64,000 nucleotides of DNA from Georgenia thermotolerans. Lineage in GTDB: Bacteria; Actinomycetota; Actinomycetes; Actinomycetales; Actinomycetaceae. The stretch lies in assembly GCF_009193185.1 (NCBI RefSeq), contig NZ_VUKF01000003.1:62001-126000 (forward strand), given 5' to 3'. The notes below the pieces were generated by a model that was given only the letters and a program-made list of their open reading frames with translations, ran no database searches and was not told where the DNA came from. The stretch's first letter is position 1. Every line of letters begins with the position of its first letter. A program made the position numbers and the translations under genes. Shown piece after piece: positions 34,268 to 42,868 of the stretch.

Positions 34268-36337
34268 ATGGAGAAGTCGTTGACTGCCCTCGACTCGCCG
34301 TCCGTCGTCAACCCGCCCTCGTCCTTCGGCGTGACCCACCCGCTGGACATGCTCACCACCGAGGAGATCAGCGCCGCGCGGCAGATCCTCGTCGACGCCG
34401 GCCTGGTCACCCCCAGCACCCGCTTCCCCCGCCTGCTGCCCGTCGAGCCGCCCAAGCAGGTCGTGCTCGACCACACCCCGGGCGACGACGACTTCGACCG
34501 CAGCCTGCTCATCACGCTGCTCGACATCGACACCGCCGACGCGCGGGAGGTCACCGTCTCGGTGACCGCGGGCAAGGTGACAGCCACCCGCGAGCTCCCC
34601 AACCGGGAGCACCCCCACGGCCAGCCGCAGTACCTCTTCGAGGAGTACGAGCGGGCCGCGGAGATCGTCAAGGCGGACCCGCGCTGGCAGGCCGCGATGC
34701 GGCGCCGCGGCATCACCGACTGGACCCACACCTTCGTCTCGCCGCTGGCCCCGGGCTACTTCCCGCGCGAGGAGGAGACAGGCCGCCGGATCATCCGCTC
34801 GCTGACCTTCCACCGCCGCTTCGCCGGCGACAACCCCTGGGCGCACCCGGTCGAGGGCCTCATCGCGCACGTCGACCTCACCGCCGGCACGGTGGTCCGG
34901 CTCGAGGACGAGGGCGACGTGCCCGTCCCGATGGACGACTGGCACTACACCCCCGAGCACGTCGGCGAGCCGCGCACGACCCTCAAGCCGATCGACATCG
35001 TCCAGCCCGAGGGCCCCTCCTTCCGCGTGGACGGCAACCTCGTGGAGTGGGAGAACTGGCGCCTGCGCATCGGGTTCACCATGCAGGAGGGCCTGGTCCT
35101 GCACGAGATCAGCTTCCGCGACGGCGACGAGCACCGCCCGGTCATCTACCGCGCCTCCGTGCCCGAGATGGTCGTGCCCTACGGCGAGACCACCAACACC
35201 CGGTTCTGGATCAGCTACTTCGACGCCGGCGAGTACCACCTCGGCAAGAACGCCAACTCCCTCACGCTCGGGTGCGACTGCCTCGGCGTCATCAAGTACT
35301 TCGACGCCGTCGTCGCCGACGACCACGGCAACCCGGCCACGATCCCGCACGCGGTGTGCATGCACGAGGAGGACTACGGGATCCTCTGGAAGCACACCGA
35401 GATGGGGGAGGCCCCGCAGGTGCGCCGCTCCCGCCGCCTGGTGATCTCCTACTTCGCCACCATCGGCAACTACGACTACGGGTTCTTCTGGTACTTCTAC
35501 CTCGACGGCTCGATCGAGGTCGAGGCCAAGGCCACCGGCATCGTCTTCGTCGGCGCCTCCGAACCGGGCACCTCCAGCCCGCACGCCCCCGAGATCGCCC
35601 CGGGCATCATCGCCCCGGTCCACCAGCACATCTTCTGCGCCCGGCTGGACATGGCCGTCGACGGCCTGGCGAACTCGGTGGAGGAGGAGAACGTCGTCCA
35701 GATCCCCACGGGGCCGGAGAACCCCTACGGCAACGCGTTCACCTACGCCCGCACCCCCCTGCGGCGCGAGTCCGAGGCGGTTCGGGACGCCAACAGCGAG
35801 ACCGGGCGGCGCTGGTTCATCCTCAACCGCGACCGGCTCAACCACGTCGGGCAGCCCACCGCCTACGTGCTCCAGGCCGAGCCCAGTCCCCGGCTGCTCG
35901 CCCAGCCCGGCTCCTCCGCCTGGGAGCGCGCCCAGTTCGCCACGCATCACACCTGGGTCACCGCCTACGACCCGGCCGAGCGCTTCCCCGCCGGGGACTA
36001 CCCCAACCAGCACGCCGGCGACGGCATCGCCGGATGGGTCAAGGCGGACCGTCCCCTGGAGCAGACCGACCTCGTCCTGTGGCACACCTTCGGGCTCACC
36101 CACATCCCCCGGCCCGAGGACTGGCCCGTCATGCCGGTGGACTACACCGGGTTCTGGCTCAAGCCCTACGGCTTCCTCGACTCCAACCCGGCACTCGACC
36201 TGCCGGACTGGAGCAAGTACGGCGGCAGGTGCTGCGGCACCGACGTCGACCTCGCCGACGGCGGCCACCCCGCCGGGCACTCCCACCCCTCCTGCGCGTG
36301 CGGCGACGGCGCCCACGCCTGTTCTTGCGGAGCGTGA
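34268..36337 (+). CDS. Copper amine oxidase (topaquinone enzyme) with an unusual Cys/His-rich C-terminal tail
   Basis: 689 residues. The TPQ motif NYDYG places the precursor Tyr at 402. The catalytic base Asp is at 319 (YFDAGEY). The copper ligands are H452 and H454 (HQH) and H612 (LTHIPRPEDWPVMP). The spacings match bacterial phenylethylamine oxidases. The normal enzyme ends near NPALDLPDW. Here about 35 extra residues follow (about 654-689) with six Cys and four His, including RCCG, HPAGHSHPSCACG and ACSCGA. The enzyme oxidatively deaminates primary amines to aldehyde, NH3 and H2O2. No signal peptide is seen. A TTG at 34280 with GGAG upstream is an alternative start. Confidence 0.92.
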   Translation: MEKSLTALDSPSVVNPPSSFGVTHPLDMLTTEEISAARQILVDAGLVTPSTRFPRLLPVEPPKQVVLDHTPGDDDFDRSLLITLLDIDTADAREVTVSVTAGKVTATRELPNREHPHGQPQYLFEEYERAAEIVKADPRWQAAMRRRGITDWTHTFVSPLAPGYFPREEETGRRIIRSLTFHRRFAGDNPWAHPVEGLIAHVDLTAGTVVRLEDEGDVPVPMDDWHYTPEHVGEPRTTLKPIDIVQPEGPSFRVDGNLVEWENWRLRIGFTMQEGLVLHEISFRDGDEHRPVIYRASVPEMVVPYGETTNTRFWISYFDAGEYHLGKNANSLTLGCDCLGVIKYFDAVVADDHGNPATIPHAVCMHEEDYGILWKHTEMGEAPQVRRSRRLVISYFATIGNYDYGFFWYFYLDGSIEVEAKATGIVFVGASEPGTSSPHAPEIAPGIIAPVHQHIFCARLDMAVDGLANSVEEENVVQIPTGPENPYGNAFTYARTPLRRESEAVRDANSETGRRWFILNRDRLNHVGQPTAYVLQAEPSPRLLAQPGSSAWERAQFATHHTWVTAYDPAERFPAGDYPNQHAGDGIAGWVKADRPLEQTDLVLWHTFGLTHIPRPEDWPVMPVDYTGFWLKPYGFLDSNPALDLPDWSKYGGRCCGTDVDLADGGHPAGHSHPSCACGDGAHACSCGA

Positions 36338-36339
36338 CC

Positions 36340-37812
36340 ATGGCAACGGAAACCCGGCTGAGTGCGCCGCCGACGGACCGGTCCGAGGACCTGTCGCGGC
36401 GGACGCTCACCGTCCCCACCCTCGTCTTCCTCATCATCGCCGCGTCGGCCCCGTTGACGGTGCTGGCCGGCGGCGTGCCCACGAGCTACGCCGTCACCGG
36501 CCTCCTCGGGGTCCCGGCCGGCTACATCGCGCTGGGCGTCATCCTCGTCCTCTTCGCTCTGGGCTACGGCGCGATGAGCACCCGTATCCAGAACGCCGGC
36601 GCCTTCTACGCCTACGTCGCGGCCGGGCTCGGCATCCGGCAGGGCATCGGCGCCTCGCTGCTGGCCCTGGTCAGCTACAACGCCATGCAGATCGGCCTGT
36701 ACGGCATCTTCGGCTTCGCGGCGGCCTCGTTCGTCTCCGCCAAGACGGGCCTCGACGTGCCGTGGTGGGCGGCGGCGCTCGTCGGCTTCGTCATCGTCGG
36801 CCTCCTCGGGATCAACAAGATCGACCTGTCGGCCAAGGTCGTCGCGGTCGTGGTGGCCCTGGAGTTCGCCGTCGTCATCGCCGTGGACGTCATCTCCTTC
36901 GCCGTCGCCCCCGAGGGTCCGAGCGTCGCCGCGTTCGAGCCGACGAACTTCTTCGCCAACGGCGTCGGCGCGATCCTGGCCTTCGGTATCGCCGCGTTCA
37001 TGGGGTTCGAGTCGGGGGCGATCTACAGCGAGGAGGTCAAGGACCCGCGCCGGACGGTCTCCCGCGCCACCTTCATCGCCGTCAGCCTCATCTCCGTGTT
37101 CTACGCCTTCTCGGCCTGGGCGCTGCAGGTGGGGGTGGGCCCCTCGAACACGATCGCCGCCTCCACCGAGCTCGGCCCCGACCTCGTGTTCGTGTTCCTC
37201 ACCGAGCAGGGCGACGTGCTGGTCGCCGACATCGCCAACGTGCTGTTCATCACCAGCCTGCTGGCCGCCCTCATCGCGTTCCACAACGCCGCGGCCCGCT
37301 ACTTCTACTCGCTCGGCCGCTCCGGGGTGCTCCCACGCATGTTCGGGATCGTGGGCCGGCGCAACAGCGCCCCCGTGGCCGGCTCGCTGTCCCAGTCGGC
37401 GCTGGCCATCGTGCTCATCGTCGTCTTCGCCGTCGTGGGGGCCGGCTCGGAGCTCGGCCCGCTGTTCCCGGTGGTCACCATGTTCACCTGGCTGTGCAAC
37501 GCCGCGGCGTTCGGACTGGTGTTCCTCATGGCCGTCACCTCGGTCGCCGTCATCGGCTTCTTCCGCAAGGACCCGCTCGGCCACTCCGCGTTCGTCCGGG
37601 TCGTCGCGCCCGCGCTCGCCGCCGTCGGGCTCGGCACGGTGTTCGTGCTCATCCTCGTCAACTTCGACGTCATGATCGGCGTCGAGGGCATCACCCCCCT
37701 CGTCGTGATCATGCCCGCGATCATCCTCGGCGCGGGCCTCGCCGGCCTGGTGTGGGGCGAGTACCTGCGCCGCAACCGGCCCGCCGTCTACGACGCGATG
37801 ACGTTCGAGTGA
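36340..37812 (+). CDS. APC family amino acid/amine permease
   Basis: 490 residues from the ATG at 36340, 2 nt after the amine oxidase stop. Twelve membrane segments are visible. The APC consensus appears in LIIAASAPLTVLAGGVPTSY (TM1), YGAMSTRIQNAGAFYAYVA and GFESGAIYSEEVKDPRRTV. Tight linkage to the oxidase makes it the probable amine importer of the cluster. A strong hairpin follows 6 nt after the stop. Confidence 0.9.
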   Translation: MATETRLSAPPTDRSEDLSRRTLTVPTLVFLIIAASAPLTVLAGGVPTSYAVTGLLGVPAGYIALGVILVLFALGYGAMSTRIQNAGAFYAYVAAGLGIRQGIGASLLALVSYNAMQIGLYGIFGFAAASFVSAKTGLDVPWWAAALVGFVIVGLLGINKIDLSAKVVAVVVALEFAVVIAVDVISFAVAPEGPSVAAFEPTNFFANGVGAILAFGIAAFMGFESGAIYSEEVKDPRRTVSRATFIAVSLISVFYAFSAWALQVGVGPSNTIAASTELGPDLVFVFLTEQGDVLVADIANVLFITSLLAALIAFHNAAARYFYSLGRSGVLPRMFGIVGRRNSAPVAGSLSQSALAIVLIVVFAVVGAGSELGPLFPVVTMFTWLCNAAAFGLVFLMAVTSVAVIGFFRKDPLGHSAFVRVVAPALAAVGLGTVFVLILVNFDVMIGVEGITPLVVIMPAIILGAGLAGLVWGEYLRRNRPAVYDAMTFE

Positions 37813-37817
37813 TCGCC

Positions 37818-37852
37818 GCGGGCGCCGCCCCACCCACGGGGGCGGCGCCCGC
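37818..37852. terminator. Terminator after the permease gene
   Basis: GCGGGCGCCGCCCC pairs perfectly with GGGGCGGCGCCCGC (14 bp) around the loop ACCCACG, starting 6 nt after the stop. Confidence 0.8.
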
Positions 37853-38000
37853 TGACGTCCGAGCGGGCCGACGCGGCCCGGCCCTCGCGCGTCCCTCCAC
37901 CGGCAGCGGCGCATCGGTCTCATCCGCCCCGGGAAGTGCTGGCGTGGTGCCCTCCCGGGAACCCGGTGGCGATACGCGCCCGGCGAGCACCGGCGTCGTA

Positions 38001-38006
38001 TATGAT
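38001..38006 (+). promoter_or_regulatory. Candidate -10 box (TATGAT) of the AraC-type gene
   Basis: TATGAT lies 39 nt before the GTG start, in a small AT-rich pocket (CGTATATGATCG). No good -35 box is seen 17 nt upstream, so activation or an extended -10 is possible. Confidence 0.4.
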
Positions 38007-38044
38007 CGCTGGCACAGTCGCAGGCCTCCGAGGAAGGGGGACGC

Positions 38045-39067
38045 GTGACCGCCACGTTGCCCGGCCCCGTGTTCACCGCCGCCGCCGCCGCGCCCCCGGC
38101 CGCCGCCCCCGCCGGCCATGACGGCTTCGTCGGCCTGGCGGAGTGGCGGGCGCTGATCGACCGCAGCTTCGTGCCTCTGCAGATCGACGAGCTCGGCGGC
38201 GTCGACTTCCGCGGTCATCTCTCCCACAGCACGGTCGAGGACGTCACCGTCTTCGAGATCACCGCCACCCCGCACGTCGTGCGCCGCACCCCGCGGCTCA
38301 TCAACCAGGTGCCGGGCCGGTACTACAAGCTCAGCCTCCAGCTCGAGGGCCCCGCCGTCCTCGAGCAGGACGGCCGGCGGGCGGACCTGTCACCGGGCGA
38401 CCTCGCGATCTACGACACCCACCGGCCGTACACCCTGCACCTGCCCACCAACAGCCGCGCCATGGTGCTGATGTTCCCGCACGAGCTGGTGGAGCTGACG
38501 CCGGAGGAGGTCGGTCGCGTCACGGCGCTGTGCTTCCCGCAGGACACCGGGCTGGGCCGGGTGATCAACCCCTTCTTCGCCCAGCTCGGCCGCAACCTCG
38601 ACCAGCTGCGGGGCGTGGACGGCGTCCGGCTCATCCACTCCACCCTCGACCTGCTCGTCACGCTGCTGTCCACCGAGCTCCGCCGGGTCGACGGCGACGG
38701 GCAGGACCCCAACCAGGCGCTGCTGCGGCAGGTCCGCACCTACATCCGCGCCCACCTCGACGATCCGACGCTGTCCCCGGCGAGCATCGCCAGCGCCCAC
38801 TACATCTCCACCCGGCGCCTGCACGCCCTGTTCTCCGGGGAGCGGGAGACGGTCGCCGCGTGGATCCGCTCCCGGCGGCTGGAGCACATCCGCCGCGACC
38901 TCGGCGACCCCCTCCAGGCGCAGCGGTCGGTCTCGGCCATCGCCGCCCGGTGGGGCCTGACGGACGCCGCGCACGTCAGCCGGGTCTTCAAGGCCGAGTT
39001 CGGTGAGTCGCCCAGCACCTACCGCGACCGCATCCTGCACCAGGAGGCCGGCGCACCTACCCGCTGA
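38045..39067 (+). CDS. AraC family regulator, FeaR-like, probably of the amine cluster
   Basis: 340 residues from a GTG with AGGAAGGGGG upstream. The N-terminal half is an AraC_binding_2 cupin-like domain (YYKLSLQLEGPAVLEQDGR, LSPGDLAIYDTHRPYTL). The C-terminal half has two helix-turn-helix units (SPASIASAHYISTRRLHALF and SAIAARWGLTDAAHVSRVFK). The same domain pair occurs in FeaR, the activator of tynA and feaB in enterobacteria. Gene order here (ALDH, amine oxidase, permease, regulator) makes the same role likely. Confidence 0.88.
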   Translation: MTATLPGPVFTAAAAAPPAAAPAGHDGFVGLAEWRALIDRSFVPLQIDELGGVDFRGHLSHSTVEDVTVFEITATPHVVRRTPRLINQVPGRYYKLSLQLEGPAVLEQDGRRADLSPGDLAIYDTHRPYTLHLPTNSRAMVLMFPHELVELTPEEVGRVTALCFPQDTGLGRVINPFFAQLGRNLDQLRGVDGVRLIHSTLDLLVTLLSTELRRVDGDGQDPNQALLRQVRTYIRAHLDDPTLSPASIASAHYISTRRLHALFSGERETVAAWIRSRRLEHIRRDLGDPLQAQRSVSAIAARWGLTDAAHVSRVFKAEFGESPSTYRDRILHQEAGAPTR

Positions 39068-39534
39068 ACCCCTGGGTCATCGCCCTGTCAGGCACCGGGA
39101 CGCGTTCACCGGTCGTCCCTCGCGTGCTCCCGCCGCCCACGGAACCACGCCTCGGCGACGGTGCGGTGCACGTCGCGGACCGACCTCGGAAGAGAGTCTT
39201 GCCCGTCGTTGACCGGTGCCTCCGTGGGGGAATTCGGGACGGCAGAGGCCGTCGTCCTCGGGCGGGGCGCGTGCCTGGGAACTGGCTGGATGCCGAGGTT
39301 CCTCGCGCGGATGTGATTCCCCTCACGCTACCGGGTATGCAGAGCAATCCGTCCGGCCGTCGACCTTGGGCGATGCCTGGGAGCATTTACGGGCGCGATC
39401 CGCTACAAATCTACGTGTGTCGCGAGGGTGCGTCCCCGCTCGGTAGGTTGCTTCGTACGGGCTGAAGCGGCGGCACACCATCGCGCGCCGCGACGGCCCC
39501 GACAGGACACTCGCGCTACAGAAGGACCATCACC
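39068..39534. other. 467-nt intergenic region without a recognisable gene
   Basis: GC is locally lower, for example 39301-39440. Short reading frames on both strands have no recognisable similarity and no good ribosome binding site. The promoter of the small gene at 39535 is presumably here. Confidence 0.45.
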
Positions 39535-39804
39535 GTGACCACCATGACCGTGCCCGCGTGGGCCGATCCGCAGCAGATCACGGACCCGGCGGACCGCTCG
39601 CACATTCTCCGTTCGCCGATCCACACCGCCACCTTCGGGCCGTCCGAGCTGCGCACCGTCATCGTCGACGACGGCTGCGGGCCGCGCCTCCACCTCGAGG
39701 CCCGGACGATCGACGGCCTGGACGTCCAGCAGGCCGCCGCGCTCCTCGAGGCGCTGGCCGCCCAGGTGTGGCAGCTGCGCCAGGCGAGCGCCGAGCAGCA
39801 GTAG
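39535..39804 (+). CDS. Small hypothetical protein
   Basis: 89 residues from the GTG at 39535 with AGAAGGA upstream; an ATG at 39544 is also in frame. No family was recognised. The sequence is well ordered: RSPIHTATFGPSELRTVIVDDG, then a strand pattern GPRLHLEARTIDG, then a helix DVQQAAALLEALAAQVWQL. Codon use is normal for the genome. It precedes the thioredoxin/NHL gene by 168 nt. Confidence 0.6.
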   Translation: MTTMTVPAWADPQQITDPADRSHILRSPIHTATFGPSELRTVIVDDGCGPRLHLEARTIDGLDVQQAAALLEALAAQVWQLRQASAEQQ

Positions 39805-39972
39805 GACCAAGCCCAAGGGGCCGGCGGCGGGGACGACCCGCCGACGGCCCCTTTCTCGCCCCCATCCGCCTGTGCCGGGCGATCTGGTCCGCATGCTGAG
39901 AACCGGCGCGCCGTCCACCCGCCATCTGAGAAGCCGCGTGCCGGTGTCGGCGGCGGCTGCCAGGCTCGAAGC

Positions 39973-41841
39973 ATGACGACGAACCCCACCCGCGCCCCCC
40001 GCGTGCGCGCCTCGGAGCTCACCGGCCGCGGCTGGCTCAACACCGGCGGCAAGGACGTCACGCTGGCGGACCTGCGCGGCAAGATCGTCATCCTCGACTT
40101 CTGGACGTTCTGCTGCATCAACTGCCTCCACGTCCTCGACGAGCTGCGTGAGCTCGAGGAGCGCCACCGCGACGAGGTCGTCATCGTCGGCGTCCACTCG
40201 CCCAAGTTCGTCCACGAGGCCGACCCCGACGCCCTCGCCGCGGCGGTCCAGCGCTACGGGGTGGCCCACCCCGTCCTCGACGACCCGCAGCTGGTCACTT
40301 GGTCCGCCTACACCGCCCGCGCCTGGCCCACCCTCGTCGTCATCGACCCCGAGGGCTACGTCGTCGCCACCATGGCGGGGGAGGGGCACGCCAAGAACCT
40401 CGAGATCCTCGTCGAGGAGCTCATCGCCCAGCACGACGCCGCCGGCACGCTGCACCGCGGCGACGGCCCCTACGTCCCGCCCGAGCGGGCCGCCACCACC
40501 TTGCGCTTCCCGGCCAAGGTCGTCGAGCTGCCCGACGGCAACCTGCTCGTGGCCGACGCCGGCCACCACCGCCTCACCGAGCTCGCCGCCGACGGCGAGA
40601 CGCTCGTGCGCACCATCGGCACCGGCGAGCGCGGCCGGGCCGACGGCGCCCCCGACGTCGCCCGCTTCAGCGAGCCCAACGGCCTGGCGCTGGTCCCCGA
40701 GGAGCTGCGCGCCACCCTCGGCTACGACGTCGTCGTCGCCGACACCGTCAACCACCTCCTGCGCGGGGTGCGGCTGGCCGACGGGCACGTCACCACCGTG
40801 GCGGGCACCGGCGAGCAGCACATGGTCGGCGGCCCGGACAACGGCACCGGCACCGAGCCCCTCGCCCTGCGCCTGAGCTCACCCTGGGACATCGCCTGGT
40901 CGCCCAGCGCCGCCGCCTTCGTCGTGGCCATGGCCGGCAACCACACCCTCTGGTCCTTCGACCCGGTCGAGCGCGCGCTGCGGCACCTGGCCGGCACCAT
41001 GCACGAGGGCCTGGTCGACGGCGAGCTGCGCCCGGCCTGGTTCGCCCAGCCCTCCGGCCTGAGCGCCGACGACGCCGGCCTGTGGCTGGCCGACGCGGAG
41101 ACCTCCGCGCTGCGCCGGGTCGACCTCGTCGGCCGGTTCGACGGCACCGTGCGCACCGCCGTGGGTCAGGGCCTGTTCGAGTTCGGCCACCGCGACGGCC
41201 CTGGCTCCGAGGCGCTGCTGCAGCACCCGCTCGGCGTCTGCGCCCTGCCCGACGGCACGGTCGCCGTCGCCGACACCTACAACGGTGCCGTGCGGGTCTA
41301 CGACCCCGCGACCGGCGAGGTCTCCACCCTGGCCACCGGGCTCGCCGAGCCGTCGGGGCTCCTCGTCGTCGACGAGGGCACCCACCTGCTCGTCGTCGAG
41401 TCCGCCGCCCACCGCCTCACCCGGCTGCCCCTCGGCCAGGCGGGCCGCCGGCACGACGGCGACGCGCACCGCACCCGCCGGCCCGTCACCGAGGTCGCAC
41501 CCAGCTTCACGCTACGCGTCGTGTTCACCCCCGCCTCCGGGCAGAAGCTCGACGACCGGTTCGGCCCGTCCACCCAGCTCGACGTCGCCGCCTCCCGGCC
41601 GGGCGTGCTGCTCGACGGCGCCGGCTCGGGCACCGACCTCGAACGCGTCGTCACCCTGGCCGCCGACCCCGCCGAGGACGGCACGGAGACCGTCCTGTCC
41701 GTCACCGCCAAGGCGGCCTCCTGCGACGCCGACCCGGCCGTGGAGTTCCCCGCCTGCCACCTGGCCGCGCAGGACTGGGGCATCCCGGTGCGGGTGGTCG
41801 AGGGCGGGCCGACCGAGCTGGTGCTGCCGCTGCACGGCTGA
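39973..41841 (+). CDS. Thioredoxin-domain + NHL-repeat protein (NHLRC2-like)
   Basis: 622 residues. A thioredoxin/TlpA-like domain (about 12-160) carries the CxxC-type motif FWTFCCINCLHVL, that is CCINC with an extra Cys. It is followed by a six-bladed NHL propeller (about 170-480) with repeats such as LPDGNLLVADAGHHRL, NGLALVP and CALPDGTVAVADTYNGAV. A beta-rich C-terminal domain ends the protein. This matches the animal NHLRC2 architecture, found across bacteria with unknown substrate. There is no signal peptide, so it should be cytoplasmic. Confidence 0.9.
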   Translation: MTTNPTRAPRVRASELTGRGWLNTGGKDVTLADLRGKIVILDFWTFCCINCLHVLDELRELEERHRDEVVIVGVHSPKFVHEADPDALAAAVQRYGVAHPVLDDPQLVTWSAYTARAWPTLVVIDPEGYVVATMAGEGHAKNLEILVEELIAQHDAAGTLHRGDGPYVPPERAATTLRFPAKVVELPDGNLLVADAGHHRLTELAADGETLVRTIGTGERGRADGAPDVARFSEPNGLALVPEELRATLGYDVVVADTVNHLLRGVRLADGHVTTVAGTGEQHMVGGPDNGTGTEPLALRLSSPWDIAWSPSAAAFVVAMAGNHTLWSFDPVERALRHLAGTMHEGLVDGELRPAWFAQPSGLSADDAGLWLADAETSALRRVDLVGRFDGTVRTAVGQGLFEFGHRDGPGSEALLQHPLGVCALPDGTVAVADTYNGAVRVYDPATGEVSTLATGLAEPSGLLVVDEGTHLLVVESAAHRLTRLPLGQAGRRHDGDAHRTRRPVTEVAPSFTLRVVFTPASGQKLDDRFGPSTQLDVAASRPGVLLDGAGSGTDLERVVTLAADPAEDGTETVLSVTAKAASCDADPAVEFPACHLAAQDWGIPVRVVEGGPTELVLPLHG

Positions 41842-41864
41842 GACCGGCACTGGCACCGCCGGAC

Positions 41865-41885
41865 GGGCCCCGCCCCGAGGGGCCC
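41865..41885. terminator. Hairpin after the NHL gene
   Basis: GGGCCCC and GGGGCCC form a 7-bp stem with a 7-nt loop, 23 nt after the stop. It probably ends the forward transcript in this convergent region. Confidence 0.45.
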
Positions 41886-41919
41886 CGCCGGACCGAGCGG
41901 GCCCGGGCGCGCGGAGAGA

Positions 41920-41940
41920 TTCCCCACAGCCTTGTCCACA
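41920..41940 (+). other. Two DnaA-box-like 9-mers in a non-coding region
   Basis: TTGTCCACA at 41932-41940 matches the high-GC DnaA box exactly. TTCCCCACA at 41920-41928 differs by two bases. Two boxes are far too few for an origin, and no dnaA/dnaN genes are present. Confidence 0.3.
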
Positions 41941-41997
41941 ATCGGTGCATAACCGACGCACGGCCGCCCGGGTGAGGTCCACACCGCTCCCACGTGC

Positions 41998-42093
41998 GAC
42001 GGCCCGGTCGCGTCAGGACGGCCCGGTCGCGTCAGACGGCCCGGGCGGGTTCAGGCAGGACTTGACGTCTCGCGCACTACTTGACGTCTCGCG
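41998..42093. repeat. Two pairs of direct repeats sharing a 19-nt period
   Basis: GACGGCCCGGTCGCGTCAG occurs twice head to tail at 41998-42016 and 42017-42035, followed by a partial third copy. Then ACTTGACGTCTCGCG occurs at 42060-42074 and 42079-42093, again 19 nt apart. The block fills the gap between two convergent genes and overlaps no coding region. It may be a small intergenic repeat element; no transposase is near. Confidence 0.8.
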
Positions 42094-42105
42094 GGACGGG
42101 AGGGG

Positions 42106-42678
42106 TCAGGCCACGAGCACCGCGCCCAGCGGCGCGGGGAAGTTGGCGAGCAGGGCATCGACCGAGCCGGCGATGTCGAGGGTCTCGTCCGCGATGACCG
42201 CCTCGATGAGGCCGTAGGAGCCGAACCCGAGGGCGAGCCCGAGGGTGCGCTCGTCCATCCCGGGCACGTGGCCGTCCGCCGTCGCGGCCGTGACCGCCTC
42301 CTGCGCGCGCACCGCGAGGAGGTCACACACCGTCCGCATGAGGGCTGGGTCGCCGCTCGCGGTGAGGAGGTACCGGTAGGTCTGCCGGTTCTCGGCGACC
42401 CGTCCCAGCATCGCCTTGAGCCAGGCGGCGTAGCCGAGGTCCGGCGGCGACGCCGGGTCGACCCGCTCGAGGAGGTCCGTCAGGAGGGACAGGGCCAGGC
42501 CGGAGACGGTGTCGAAGTGCTTGTAGAACGTCGTCCGGTGGACGCCGGCGGCGCGGCACAGCGACGTGACGTCGATGTGTGCGGGCGACGTCGTGCGTGC
42601 CAGGGAGGCCAGCGCGCGCTGGAGCGACGAGACCGTCCGCTGGGATCGCGGGTCGCGAGGGCGGGTATGGGTCTGCAC
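42106..42678 (-). CDS. TetR family transcriptional regulator
   Basis: 190 residues from a GTG start. The helix-turn-helix is at about residues 15-60 (IDVTSLCRAAGVHRTTFYKHF). The C-terminal domain has the TetR_C_7 look (NRQTYRYLL, ALGFGSYGLIEAVIAD). It is divergent from the penicillin-binding protein gene. The 190-nt gap has an AT-rich patch at 42681-42735 with short inverted repeats (TTCA...TGAA and GCAA...TTGC) that could be its operator, so control of that gene or of itself is possible. Confidence 0.85.
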   Translation of the reverse strand: MQTHTRPRDPRSQRTVSSLQRALASLARTTSPAHIDVTSLCRAAGVHRTTFYKHFDTVSGLALSLLTDLLERVDPASPPDLGYAAWLKAMLGRVAENRQTYRYLLTASGDPALMRTVCDLLAVRAQEAVTAATADGHVPGMDERTLGLALGFGSYGLIEAVIADETLDIAGSVDALLANFPAPLGAVLVA

Positions 42679-42868
42679 GCAACCTAATAATGGGGTTCAT
42701 TTTGTGAAAGGCAATGGGTTTGCCCGATTTTGGCAGGAGCCTGCCACGTGCGTGACCCGCTCGGGGACGCCTCGGAGGCGGTTCGGGAACCCGTCGACGG
42801 CGGTGCCAAGGAGACCCAATATGTCCGAAATCTATTTTCCGACCGTGCGGGGCCGTAGTCTACGTGCT
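42679..42868. promoter_or_regulatory. Divergent promoter region of tetR and the penicillin-binding protein gene
   Basis: The AT-rich stretch 42681-42735 is striking in this GC-rich DNA. Just before the PBP start, TAGTCT (a TANNNT -10 type) lies about 8 nt upstream of the ATG, so the PBP transcript could be leaderless. Confidence 0.35.

Noticed and set aside
32827-36339. A 1661-residue forward frame reaching from the aldehyde dehydrogenase into the APC permease
   Set aside because: Only its last 490 residues (from 36340) are real. The earlier part is an Arg/Pro-rich shadow of the ALDH and amine oxidase in another frame.
39068-39534. Short frames on both strands in the gap after the AraC-type gene
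   Set aside because: No ribosome binding sites, no recognisable motifs and Arg/Pro/Ser-biased products.
41920-41940. Replication origin suggested by DnaA-like boxes
   Set aside because: One exact and one weak box only, no AT-rich unwinding region and no dnaA, dnaN or rnpA genes nearby.
41998-42093. CRISPR array
   Set aside because: Repeats are 15-19 nt, come in two unrelated pairs, and have no unique spacers of 30 nt or any cas gene nearby.
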